A program made the position numbers and the translations under genes. The notes beneath the pieces were generated by a model, which was given only the letters and a program-made list of their open reading frames with translations, did not search any database and was not told where the DNA came from. Shown here in pieces: positions 32,983-41,097 of a stretch of DNA of 53,931 nucleotides (within the stretch, counting starts at the first letter, position 1; each line of letters opens with the position of its first letter). This DNA is from G963674685 sp964591275 (GTDB taxonomy: Bacteria > Lernaellota > Lernaellaia > JACKCT01): positions 1 to 53,931 of the forward strand of contig CAZQAE010000035.1 in the NCBI GenBank assembly GCA_964591275.1, read 5' to 3'.

Positions 32983-33585
32983 ATGGCAATGAACCGACTG
33001 ACTGTCATACTCGCGCTTCTTTTATCCGCAAGCCTACTCGCGGCGGCTGTGCCGAATGAAGCCGAGGCGCGAAAATCCGCGCCAATAATCGAATACACAA
33101 ATTTCGACCCCAATGGACGTCTGCTCGTACTCGAAAGAGAGGCCCAACTCGCCGCCGCCAAAGCCGCCGCGATGAGAAACCCCATCAGCCGAGACATGAT
33201 TATCAGGATCATCCTTAGAGTTTCCGCCGAACAAGGTCTGGATCGCGCATTGCTCCTGGCCATGGCGAAAGCGGAAAGCCGCTTGGACCCATACGCCGAA
33301 TCGCCGGTGGGCGCGCAGGGGGTCATGCAACTCATGCCGGAAACGGCCAAAATGTTTGGCTGTAAAAATCCCTTTGATGTTTACCAGAACGTTCACGGCG
33401 CAGGACGTTACCTAACCTTTTTACTCAAACGATACGACGGAAACGTCAGGCTGGCCGTGGCGGCGTATAATTCGGGACCCGCTCCCGTAGATCGCCTGCG
33501 CGATGTGCCTCCCATCGGCGAGACACAACAATACGTTGCCAAGGTCCTACGCTATATCGATGAAATCAGACTGGAGTTGCCATGA
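32983..33585 (+). CDS. Lytic transglycosylase (SLT domain)
   Basis: A 200-residue exported peptidoglycan lyase. The signal peptide is about 1-29 (ending AEA). The goose-lysozyme-like SLT domain (about 85-195) has the catalytic Glu98 in AKAESRLDP, then SPVGAQGVMQLMPETAK and AAYNSGP, all standard for family 1 transglycosylases. It cleaves between MurNAc and GlcNAc with formation of 1,6-anhydro-MurNAc. Two ATG codons (32983 and 32989) are possible starts. Its stop overlaps the start of pgsA by four bases (ATGA), so the two are co-translated. TTGACA at 32906-32911 may be the -35 box of its promoter. Confidence 0.92.
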   Translation: MAMNRLTVILALLLSASLLAAAVPNEAEARKSAPIIEYTNFDPNGRLLVLEREAQLAAAKAAAMRNPISRDMIIRIILRVSAEQGLDRALLLAMAKAESRLDPYAESPVGAQGVMQLMPETAKMFGCKNPFDVYQNVHGAGRYLTFLLKRYDGNVRLAVAAYNSGPAPVDRLRDVPPIGETQQYVAKVLRYIDEIRLELP

Positions 33586-34223
33586 AGAACATTGAAAAAC
33601 GGGTATGGACGGCGGCCAATATTGTCAGCCTGACGAGAATCGGCGCTTTCCCAATCATCCTGATCCTTGCTTATGTTGAGTATTACTGCACGTCCGAGGC
33701 CGGAAAACGAACAATAAGTTTAATCACTTTCTGGTTTTTCTCCGTCGCTTTTCTGACCGACTATCTCGATGGCTATCTCGCCAGATCGAGAGGCGAGGTG
33801 ACGAAGCTCGGAAAACTGCTGGACCCATTGTCGGACAAGGCGCTGGTCGTCACTGTTTTGGTGACTCTGGTGATGTTCGACCGCGCGCCGGCCTGGGTCG
33901 CGGTACTGATCATTCTGCGCGAAATCGCCGTCACCGGTCTTCGGACAATGGCCTTGGCGGAGGGAGTCCTCGTCTCATCAAGTATGTGGGGCAAAGTCAA
34001 AACAAACGCACAAGCATTCGCTTTGGGTTCACTGATTTTGCATTATAATCGAAATATCCTCGGCTTTAATGTTGACCCACACCTGCTGGGCACGGTGCTT
34101 CTCTACGTCGCCCTGGCGATCACGCTCTATTCGGGATACGACTATTTTGACAAGGTGTTGCGGTCGGTGCTCGGCTCGGGGGAAACGGGCGAAGAGAATG
34201 ACGGTCCATCGGAATCAGGCTGA
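33582..34223 (+). CDS. pgsA: CDP-diacylglycerol-glycerol-3-phosphate 3-phosphatidyltransferase
   Basis: A 213-residue integral membrane enzyme that makes phosphatidylglycerol phosphate from CDP-diacylglycerol and glycerol 3-phosphate, the committed step to phosphatidylglycerol and cardiolipin. The CDP-alcohol phosphotransferase motif is complete: D60-xx-D63-G64-xx-A67-R68, then G77-xxx-D81-xxx-D85. Several hydrophobic helices and normal length support the call. It overlaps the transglycosylase gene by four bases. Its stop codon lies inside a hairpin shared with the convergent gene. Confidence 0.92.
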   Translation: MKNIEKRVWTAANIVSLTRIGAFPIILILAYVEYYCTSEAGKRTISLITFWFFSVAFLTDYLDGYLARSRGEVTKLGKLLDPLSDKALVVTVLVTLVMFDRAPAWVAVLIILREIAVTGLRTMALAEGVLVSSSMWGKVKTNAQAFALGSLILHYNRNILGFNVDPHLLGTVLLYVALAITLYSGYDYFDKVLRSVLGSGETGEENDGPSESG

Positions 34224-34233
34224 AATCTCAGCC
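34218..34233. other. Hairpin containing both stop codons of convergent genes
   Basis: GGCTGA (34218-34223) pairs perfectly with TCAGCC (34228-34233) around AATC. The TGA of pgsA forms one arm and the TGA of the minus-strand gene forms the other. It may act as a compact bidirectional transcript end, though no T run is present. Confidence 0.5.
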
Positions 34234-34512
34234 ACCCGAATCGGAATCAGGCAAAGACTGCGCATCTTCGGCCAGCGAGGTCATCGCTTTTCGGATAAAT
34301 TCATCCTTTTCTTCCAGGCGCTTCTTGCCATCCGCCGCCTCTGACTCCACTTCACGCAGTCGCTTTTCCGTTTCACGCAATTTTTTCAGCATGGGATCCC
34401 TGCCGAACAAGCTTGAGAGCCACCGGACGCTTTGCCCCAGGCGGGCAACGATTATCGCCAGCGCCAGTCCAACGATCAGCCCGGCAACAAAACCAAAGGG
34501 AAACGAATCCAT
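34228..34512 (-). CDS. Small membrane protein with coiled coil
   Basis: A 94-residue protein of unknown function. One transmembrane helix (about 7-24, Gly/Ala-rich) precedes a basic stretch and a charged helix (about 42-75, KKLRETEKRLREVESEAADGKKRLEEKDEF) likely to form a coiled coil. The tail is acidic. The layout resembles small YtxH- or DUF1043-like envelope helpers. It lies 12 bases after lolA on the same strand and so is probably the last gene of the ftsK-lolA transcript. Confidence 0.6.
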   Translation of the reverse strand: MDSFPFGFVAGLIVGLALAIIVARLGQSVRWLSSLFGRDPMLKKLRETEKRLREVESEAADGKKRLEEKDEFIRKAMTSLAEDAQSLPDSDSGG

Positions 34513-34524
34513 GTGCGACCTCTA

Positions 34525-35184
34525 TTAGGGTCCGGGCGCGATGATAACTTCAACGCCCGGCTGCTCGCCATACGTGAACAGGGAATCCTTCAAACCCACG
34601 TTGATTTTTATGTCCGTCAGCGTTGCAACAGTGCGTGAGCCGTATAGATCGAGCAATTCAAATCGAACGATGCGCTTTGACTTCCTGTCAATGCCAATCG
34701 TCACATTCTGAAAACCAACGCCTTCTTTTCTGGGGATAAAGCGCAGGTTGTGGCGATTTTCCGTACTGTTTAATAAAACTGCCTCGTAGTCCTTTGAAAA
34801 ATCCAATTTCCCCGTCAGCATCCGTAGCGGCAGGTAGGCATTGGCCGAGTCGCCAATGGGCTGAATATACACCTGCTTTTCGGCGACAAGATGCATCCAA
34901 AGTTTGGAGCCGTCCGTAATCAGATGCTTTTGGCTTGGCTTTTCATAATCCCAACGCATCTTGCTGGGCATTTTTACGAACACCGTCCCGGTGGCTTCCG
35001 TCGTTTTTCCGAATGACTCAACAGTCTGCGTGAAGTGAGCGCTATAATCCTTCAGACTCGAATGTGCCTTTTGAACTTCAGCAATAATCTCCTTCAGTTC
35101 ATCAGCCGTCGCATGGGTCGCCGGCAAAAAGCACAATAACAACAAGGCCGACGCAATAATTCTCAACAATCCCATAACCTCCAT
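34525..35184 (-). CDS. lolA: Outer-membrane lipoprotein carrier protein LolA
   Basis: A periplasmic chaperone of about 219 residues that ferries lipoproteins from the LolCDE exporter to the outer membrane. A signal peptide (ending THA) is followed by the LolA half-barrel pattern: LKDYSAHFTQTV, GTVFVKMPSKMRWDYEKP and LITDGSKLWMH are typical. Three starts are possible: TTG at 35205 overlapping the ftsK stop, ATG at 35184 and ATG at 35175, the last only two bases after GGAGG. All give the same mature protein. The order ftsK-lolA is common in Proteobacteria and fits one transcript. Its presence supports a diderm host with sorted lipoproteins. Confidence 0.9.
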   Translation of the reverse strand: MEVMGLLRIIASALLLLCFLPATHATADELKEIIAEVQKAHSSLKDYSAHFTQTVESFGKTTEATGTVFVKMPSKMRWDYEKPSQKHLITDGSKLWMHLVAEKQVYIQPIGDSANAYLPLRMLTGKLDFSKDYEAVLLNSTENRHNLRFIPRKEGVGFQNVTIGIDRKSKRIVRFELLDLYGSRTVATLTDIKINVGLKDSLFTYGEQPGVEVIIAPGP

Positions 35185-35201
35185 CCAGCTTAACGCGTAA
35201 A

Positions 35202-37586
35202 TCAATCCCCTTCACCCGGCGAGTGCGTGGGCATCAGAATCTCTCTCGCCCGGCTGGTGCCGTCCGCAGGTCCGACCATCCCTTCGCGCTCCATGTGCTC
35301 GACAATTCTCGCGGCTCGATTGTACCCGATTTTCAAGCGACGTTGAATATAGCTGACAGATGCCTTTCTTTCTCTGACGACGATTTCAACAGCTTGATCG
35401 AAAACCGGATCGACCTCTCCGTTGTCAAATGTGCCTTCGCTTTCAGTTTTCAAAGCCTCGTCAATGGCTTTGATGACGACCTTATCGTAATTCGGCCCTC
35501 CGTATTGCTTCAGGTATTTCACGACAGCCTGAACCTCTTCTTCCGAAATCCAACATCCGTGAACGCGCTGGATACGGCTGGATGTCGGCGGCAAATAGAG
35601 CATGTCGCCTTTCCCCAGGAGCGCGTGCGCGCCGAGCGTATCCAGAATAGTGCGGGAATCAACGCGCGAGGAAACACGAAAACTGACCCTGGCCGGAAGA
35701 TTGTTTTTGATGACGCCAGTAATCACGTCCACGCTGGGTCTTTGCGTGGCAAGGATAAGGTGAATGCCCGCAGCCCGCGCCATTTGCGCTAGCCGTGTAA
35801 TCGATTCCTCCAGTTGCTTAGGCGCCACCATCATCAGATCGGCGAGTTCGTCAATGATGATAACAATATAGGGCAATTTCGTTTCATGGTCCGCTTCGAT
35901 ATTGGATTTCAAACGCCCGCCAGCTTGTTGTTGGCGCCGTTCCACTTTCTTGTTGTAACCGTCAAGATTGCGGACGCCCATATCTCGCATTTTCGCGTAA
36001 CGCTCCTCCATCTCCGCAACAGCCCACCGGAGTAGGCACGCGGCTTTTTTCGGTTGCGTGCAAACCGGGTAAAGAAGATGAGGAATATCCGCATAATCGG
36101 AAAGTTCCAACATTTTCGGATCAATGAGCACCAGCCGGACTTCCTCGGGAGAAGATTTGAAAAGGATTGAAATAATGATGGAGTTGATGAAAACCGATTT
36201 TCCCGCGCCGGTGGTTCCGGCGATGAGAAGATGCGGCATTTTGGACAGATCCTGAATGACCGGCTGCCCGGAGATGCTTTTACCGAAGGGCACCGACAGC
36301 GGCGAGTTAGCCTTGTGAAATGCCGAAGATTCCAGAAGCTCCCGAAGGATGATCATTTCACGAGTCTTGTTCGGAACTTCAATGCCCACGGCGCCTTTGC
36401 CGGGAATCGGCGCGATGATGCGAATGCTTTCGGCCCTGAGCACCATAGCCAGATCGTCTTCAAGATTGGCGATTTTGTTGACTTTGATTCCCGGAGCCGG
36501 TTCGTATTCAAACATTGTGACCACGGGGCCGGGGTGCACGTCCGTAACTCTTCCCTGAACATTGAAATCGGCCAATTTTTTCTCGAGAATCCGACAGCTC
36601 GATTTCAGATTTTCATGATCCACAGCGACATTTCTTCCCCTGTAATCCTGCAACAGCTCAATGGGAGGATGCTGATAAGTACCAGAAAAGGAAGGAAACT
36701 CGCCCTGCATTGACGGGGGCTGGGTATCAGCGCGGCTGCGAATCGTCGGTTCGGTTTTTTCTGTTTTTGTTTTCGACGGAGGCCCCGGGGAAAGGGACGG
36801 CTCCACGTGCTCTACACTCTCCGCGACTTCAGAAAAATTTTCCGATTCATCGCCTCGAATCATATCATCAGGGTACTGAAAGTTCAGTTTGACGACCTTG
36901 CTTTTAGGTACGTTTTTTTGAGCATTATCGTGGATATTCAGTTCCGGCTCTTCACTCTTGGCGATTTTGGCGGCTTTTCTCGCATGATCAATATCCTTTA
37001 TTCGTCCCCGCAGTGCGAAAGCCAGATACTGACTCCCGTAAATCACCTTGCGCGCCATCGCGCCGGACCATGCAACGGCTTTGGCAAAAGAAAAATCCAC
37101 CGCCAGCACCAAACCGATAAGAATGGCTCCGGTTAATATTATCATGCTGCCAATTGTACCGAAAAAAGGTTCTACGTTGGATGCAATCAGCCAACCCAGG
37201 ATGCCTCCCGTATGGATGAGTTCCTCTTTGCTTTCACCAGCGGGAGCGATCAGGGTCGCCGCCGAACAAAGCGCTGTAAATATCAACATGGACCCGGCAA
37301 TCCGGTAAAAATTCAGCGATGGCAATCTGTTGCCTAGGGACATAAGGGCTACAATGACTAGAAGGAAAGGCAGCAGATATGCCGTCTGTCCTAATCCCAT
37401 TCTGAGAATGTCTGCGGTGAATGCGCCGGCGACGCTGATCCAGTTCTCTGTTTCTTCTCCGCCGACGGAATTGACCGCGGGATCTTGGGGCGCGTAGGAA
37501 AACAGAGAAAGAAATAAAATGACGCCAATGCATAAGAAGAGGATGCCAAGCGCATCCTTCGCTTTGTTGATATTATTATCAATCAT
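35202..37586 (-). CDS. ftsK: DNA translocase FtsK/SpoIIIE
   Basis: A 794-residue septal DNA pump. The N-terminal part (about 1-165) holds four membrane segments; a charged Pro-rich linker follows (about 200-305), shorter than in E. coli. The motor has the alpha/beta RecA-like parts with Walker A GTTGAGKSV (457-465) and Walker B-type IVIIIDELADLMMV. The C-terminal gamma winged helix (about 720-790: ASVSYIQRRLKIGYNRAARIVEHMEREG) recognises polar KOPS-like sequences and activates XerD. It clears the terminus region and helps dimer resolution at division. Confidence 0.95.
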   Translation of the reverse strand: MIDNNINKAKDALGILFLCIGVILFLSLFSYAPQDPAVNSVGGEETENWISVAGAFTADILRMGLGQTAYLLPFLLVIVALMSLGNRLPSLNFYRIAGSMLIFTALCSAATLIAPAGESKEELIHTGGILGWLIASNVEPFFGTIGSMIILTGAILIGLVLAVDFSFAKAVAWSGAMARKVIYGSQYLAFALRGRIKDIDHARKAAKIAKSEEPELNIHDNAQKNVPKSKVVKLNFQYPDDMIRGDESENFSEVAESVEHVEPSLSPGPPSKTKTEKTEPTIRSRADTQPPSMQGEFPSFSGTYQHPPIELLQDYRGRNVAVDHENLKSSCRILEKKLADFNVQGRVTDVHPGPVVTMFEYEPAPGIKVNKIANLEDDLAMVLRAESIRIIAPIPGKGAVGIEVPNKTREMIILRELLESSAFHKANSPLSVPFGKSISGQPVIQDLSKMPHLLIAGTTGAGKSVFINSIIISILFKSSPEEVRLVLIDPKMLELSDYADIPHLLYPVCTQPKKAACLLRWAVAEMEERYAKMRDMGVRNLDGYNKKVERRQQQAGGRLKSNIEADHETKLPYIVIIIDELADLMMVAPKQLEESITRLAQMARAAGIHLILATQRPSVDVITGVIKNNLPARVSFRVSSRVDSRTILDTLGAHALLGKGDMLYLPPTSSRIQRVHGCWISEEEVQAVVKYLKQYGGPNYDKVVIKAIDEALKTESEGTFDNGEVDPVFDQAVEIVVRERKASVSYIQRRLKIGYNRAARIVEHMEREGMVGPADGTSRAREILMPTHSPGEGD

Positions 37587-37708
37587 TTGTTGTCTGCCGG
37601 TGGCAAAAGATCGTTCAAAATTGATTTTCTCGGCCCGCGTCGCATTTTCGACAGTTAATCCTAATTGTTAACTAATCCCTTATAACATGCTGAAACATTT
37701 AAATCATC

Positions 37709-39175
37709 CTAATATTTTACGCCGAGCCAGTTGTCGATTTCAACGCGTTTAACCCCGCATCCCGTCGCACAGTAGAGAAATCGCCCATCCACGCAAAGTG
37801 AAATTCCACGCAATAATGATCCCACAAAAAGTCGAGCGACTCTTTCGCCATTTTGCACATCGACGGCATCCACGGTTCCATCGTAGTAGTTACCCGCGAA
37901 AAGCAGTCCACGCCGCTTATCAATTTCCAGATCGCGAACGCCGTATCCAACTTCGATCCTGCGCACGATTTCCAGGGTATCCGCGTCGATTTCAACAACC
38001 TCGCGGGCCAGGGGTCTTGCAACGAATAGTTTTCTTTCGTGCAAAGCAATCCCGAAAGAAGACCAGCCAACGCGAAGCGTCCGGTCAATAGAAAAACGAT
38101 CCACATCAATAACCACGAGATTCGGCGACCAGAAATCCGTTGAAATTATTCTTCTTTGCACCGGATCGAAAACCATATCGTAGGCATCGCGTCCGGGCAA
38201 TTTCAGTTCGCCTATAATTTGGTGATTCAGGGCGCTGATTTTAACCAGCGAATGAGAGACCTCGCAAAGAGCATAAATGATATTGCCGTCCAGGATGACC
38301 TCGAAGACGTTTCGGCAACCGTTGACTTCATTATCCGGGTCGTTTTTTGAAGTCGCCAAATAGTTCACGGGAACAGTGTCGATGATTTCCCATTTTTTCA
38401 CATCAATGCGATAAATCTCTTCACGTCTGCCCCGCCTTCCCCAGGGAGGCGCGTAAACGAAGGAGTCGTCCGGCGTCGCGATAAGACGCTGAACCGCCCC
38501 CTCCCTCGGAAACCGTATTTCCTTTTCCAATGCTCCGGTCAACCCGTCAAACACGCGAAGTCGGTCATCCAGACCGTATGCAGCGACTAATTTCTCTCGA
38601 CCGGCACCGTCGGATGCCTCTGGGGATTTCCCAACCCCGTCGACAATTGTAAAATCGTAGGGATGCTTTTGGGCATCGACCAGTTCGACCACCGGGCTCA
38701 ACTTTTTCTGTTCCCTCTCACAGCGGCGCAGGGTGTGGTCGAAATCCAGATTGCGGTGGAAATGAAGACTGAAAATTCCGAAAATGGAAACGGCAACCAC
38801 GCCGGTCGCGATTCGAAGCGCCATGTGACTTTTTCGTATCGACCAAAATCCCACCGCAAATAATATCGGCGCCAGCAAAAACAACCACGCCCCGAGATAG
38901 GTGTATCCGCCGAGAACCATCGGCGCGTTATACACGCACAGAAAAACAATGATCCAAAATGGCGTATGGGCGCCGGTTCGCCTGATGATTCGGAAGCTAA
39001 TGCCCAATACGGCAACACAGGCTATTCCGACAGCGCAAACGATGGGAACAAAAAGATACTCGTTTTGTGCAATGGCAAAAAGGAAGAGGATCAGCGGAAG
39101 AGCGGCGACAGTCCGTTTTAGATCGCTTAAGGTAGGACACATGTGAAAGATTCTATACCGATCCCGGCTCCGCAT
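37709..39175 (-). CDS. Membrane-anchored beta-propeller protein, paralog 3
   Basis: A protein of about 488 residues with four to six hydrophobic segments in its first 130 residues and a propeller domain after it. It is clearly related to the two proteins at 2451-5805: the segment VRDLEIDKRRGLLFAGNYYDG aligns with IRDLTFDSKRRRLYAVNYYAG of paralog 1, and both end with a VG-xxx-R-xxxx-DG-xx-L block. A long charged segment (about 150-200) lies between membrane and propeller. No enzyme motif is present. Starts at 39175 or 39142 are equally possible, since neither has a good Shine-Dalgarno sequence. It is divergent from paralog 4, so a shared regulatory region lies at 39179-39369. Confidence 0.68.
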   Translation of the reverse strand: MRSRDRYRIFHMCPTLSDLKRTVAALPLILFLFAIAQNEYLFVPIVCAVGIACVAVLGISFRIIRRTGAHTPFWIIVFLCVYNAPMVLGGYTYLGAWLFLLAPILFAVGFWSIRKSHMALRIATGVVAVSIFGIFSLHFHRNLDFDHTLRRCEREQKKLSPVVELVDAQKHPYDFTIVDGVGKSPEASDGAGREKLVAAYGLDDRLRVFDGLTGALEKEIRFPREGAVQRLIATPDDSFVYAPPWGRRGRREEIYRIDVKKWEIIDTVPVNYLATSKNDPDNEVNGCRNVFEVILDGNIIYALCEVSHSLVKISALNHQIIGELKLPGRDAYDMVFDPVQRRIISTDFWSPNLVVIDVDRFSIDRTLRVGWSSFGIALHERKLFVARPLAREVVEIDADTLEIVRRIEVGYGVRDLEIDKRRGLLFAGNYYDGTVDAVDVQNGERVARLFVGSLLRGISLCVDGRFLYCATGCGVKRVEIDNWLGVKY

Positions 39176-39310
39176 CAAAGACTGTTTTTGCGTTTATCGC
39201 CGATTTTTTCTAAAATATTTCTGATGAATTGTTTTTCAAAATGCGCATCTTTTCTTGACGCGAAGGTCGCACGCGATATTTAATGCATCAAGTGTTCGGC
39301 GCACTCCTTT

Positions 39311-39339
39311 TGGCGCAGCGATTGCCAGTGGCGTATAAT
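39311..39339 (+). promoter_or_regulatory. Promoter-like elements upstream of propeller paralog 4
   Basis: TGGCGC-N5-TTGCC (39311-39326) matches the sigma54 -24/-12 pattern with GG and GC ten bases apart, and a perfect TATAAT follows at 39334-39339, 31 bases before the start codon. The same pair of elements in the same order occurs upstream of the DUF4388 gene (29331-29360). The sigma factor is undecided. Confidence 0.4.
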
Positions 39340-39369
39340 CAATTTTAAAAAGCATGGATTTGATGGGAA

Positions 39370-41097
39370 ATGAATAAGCAGGGCAACATCACAAATAATC
39401 AAATTAGCGCCATAATTATCAATTCAACTTTTTTCACTGTTTTTGCGTCGCTCCTCCTGGCGCAGTCCGGCTGCGATTCTCCTTTTTTCAGTTCCATTCC
39501 CGATCCTTCTTTTGATAACACACAATACTGGCAGCTGATCGGCTTGGTCCTCATTACAGCCGGCCTGCTTTGGACATTGCTCCTGATCGCCAAAGACATT
39601 CGACGGAAGTGGAAAAAAGAAGATGATCTTCTCCCGGCTCCTCTGGGACGACTCCTTCTGATCCGTCTCTTATCATATTCTTTTGTGGCGACGACGATTC
39701 TTTCCGTCACACGAACCTCGGCTCATCCGGCCAATCTCATCACTTGGTCTATCAGCTTATGCTGGTTCGCCTTAGCGTTCTTGATGGCCATTATCTTAAA
39801 GCGCCTGAGCAAGAAACTGCCGATTTTAATCCTGGCATTAGCTTTGCCGGATATTGCATTTATTTTTGCGATTCTCTTTTCCCTGGAGCAATACGGCTAT
39901 TTGCCAAACTTGCCGCCGATCATCGTCGGCGCCATTTTTTTACACATCTGTTTTTTCACATTTGGCGAGTTGCGCAGGTTTCTCATTTTCAAAAGAACTC
40001 TTTTTGCCCTGGCCATATTTGTCATTTTCGCTTTTGGACCGCCCCTGAAACAACAATCCACAATGCCCGGCAATAACCTTGACCTGCCGGGCCGCGCCAC
40101 CAGACTTTCAGGGACCAATGGAAAGATATTCAGCGTTCTCGTCGATCAAAAGAGCGGATTCGTATTTTATCTTCGCCGAGAAAATCCCCATACGATATAC
40201 GCTCTCCAGCCGGAATCAGGCCAGCGCGCGAGTTTTCATGACAAGCGTGAACGATTCAGCAAGCTCGTTCAGGGACCGAATGACTCCATGCTGGCCCTCT
40301 CCTCTGCTCCGCAAGGCCGCGGCGCTCTGTTATTCAGCCTGCCCGACTTGAGCGTCAACGCAACTTTCACCGCTTTCAACATGGAAAATAAACTCATTCG
40401 TAATGGACCACCTGCATACGATGCCGTATTTTCCAGCCGATATTTGTATATGATGGTGCTTGGCAACGGCTTGTTACTCATCAACCGCTGTCAACTCCCC
40501 TTGGACGGCAGCCCACCCGTAGGCGACATGGGACGCAGTTGTCTGACATACGACCTTCCTCTGAAAAAACCGGGCGCATTATTTTTGGACGAAAAGCTAG
40601 GCAATATATACGTAGTCAACAAGGGAGACTTGCTCGATCAAAACGCGAACCTGATTCAGATATTTGCCCAAAGTATGGAGAAAAGAAAAGAAACAAACTT
40701 CCCTGGACCCATTGCCGGCCTCGCGATGTCCAAGGATAAAAAAGCCCTATATGTTTCATTTCCATGGGAAAAATCCGTATATTTTTTCCTTGCCCAAAAT
40801 CCGGCACAGGGTCTCATGGCGCCCGTTCACATTTTCCCGACGTGCCTGATCGCGGACTCATTTAAGACGTATTTGTATGTCGGCAGTTCCTTTTTCGGAG
40901 CGATTCAAATTCTTAGGCTTAACGACGGTTGGGCCTCGCACCCAATCATCACCGGTCCCGGGCTCAATGACATGGACCTCGATGAAACGCGGCAGATCCT
41001 TTACGTCGCAACCGACGACGGCCTCATCTCCGTCAACCTGAAGATGATTCCCATGCCCACCGGAGCCATGCGAATCGAACCATTCGACAACCCATGA
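39370..41097 (+). CDS. Membrane-anchored beta-propeller-like protein, paralog 4
   Basis: A 575-residue protein with about seven hydrophobic segments (first 225 residues) followed by a beta-rich domain of propeller type (GTNGKIFSVLVDQKSGFVFYL, DEKLGNIYVVNKGDL, DLDETRQILYVATDDG). It shares the layout and blade pattern of the three other propeller proteins in the window but is the most divergent. Its stop overlaps the start of the SGNH hydrolase gene by four bases (ATGA), so the pair is co-translated, which links the propeller family to a secreted esterase-type enzyme. Function otherwise unknown. Confidence 0.66.
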   Translation: MNKQGNITNNQISAIIINSTFFTVFASLLLAQSGCDSPFFSSIPDPSFDNTQYWQLIGLVLITAGLLWTLLLIAKDIRRKWKKEDDLLPAPLGRLLLIRLLSYSFVATTILSVTRTSAHPANLITWSISLCWFALAFLMAIILKRLSKKLPILILALALPDIAFIFAILFSLEQYGYLPNLPPIIVGAIFLHICFFTFGELRRFLIFKRTLFALAIFVIFAFGPPLKQQSTMPGNNLDLPGRATRLSGTNGKIFSVLVDQKSGFVFYLRRENPHTIYALQPESGQRASFHDKRERFSKLVQGPNDSMLALSSAPQGRGALLFSLPDLSVNATFTAFNMENKLIRNGPPAYDAVFSSRYLYMMVLGNGLLLINRCQLPLDGSPPVGDMGRSCLTYDLPLKKPGALFLDEKLGNIYVVNKGDLLDQNANLIQIFAQSMEKRKETNFPGPIAGLAMSKDKKALYVSFPWEKSVYFFLAQNPAQGLMAPVHIFPTCLIADSFKTYLYVGSSFFGAIQILRLNDGWASHPIITGPGLNDMDLDETRQILYVATDDGLISVNLKMIPMPTGAMRIEPFDNP

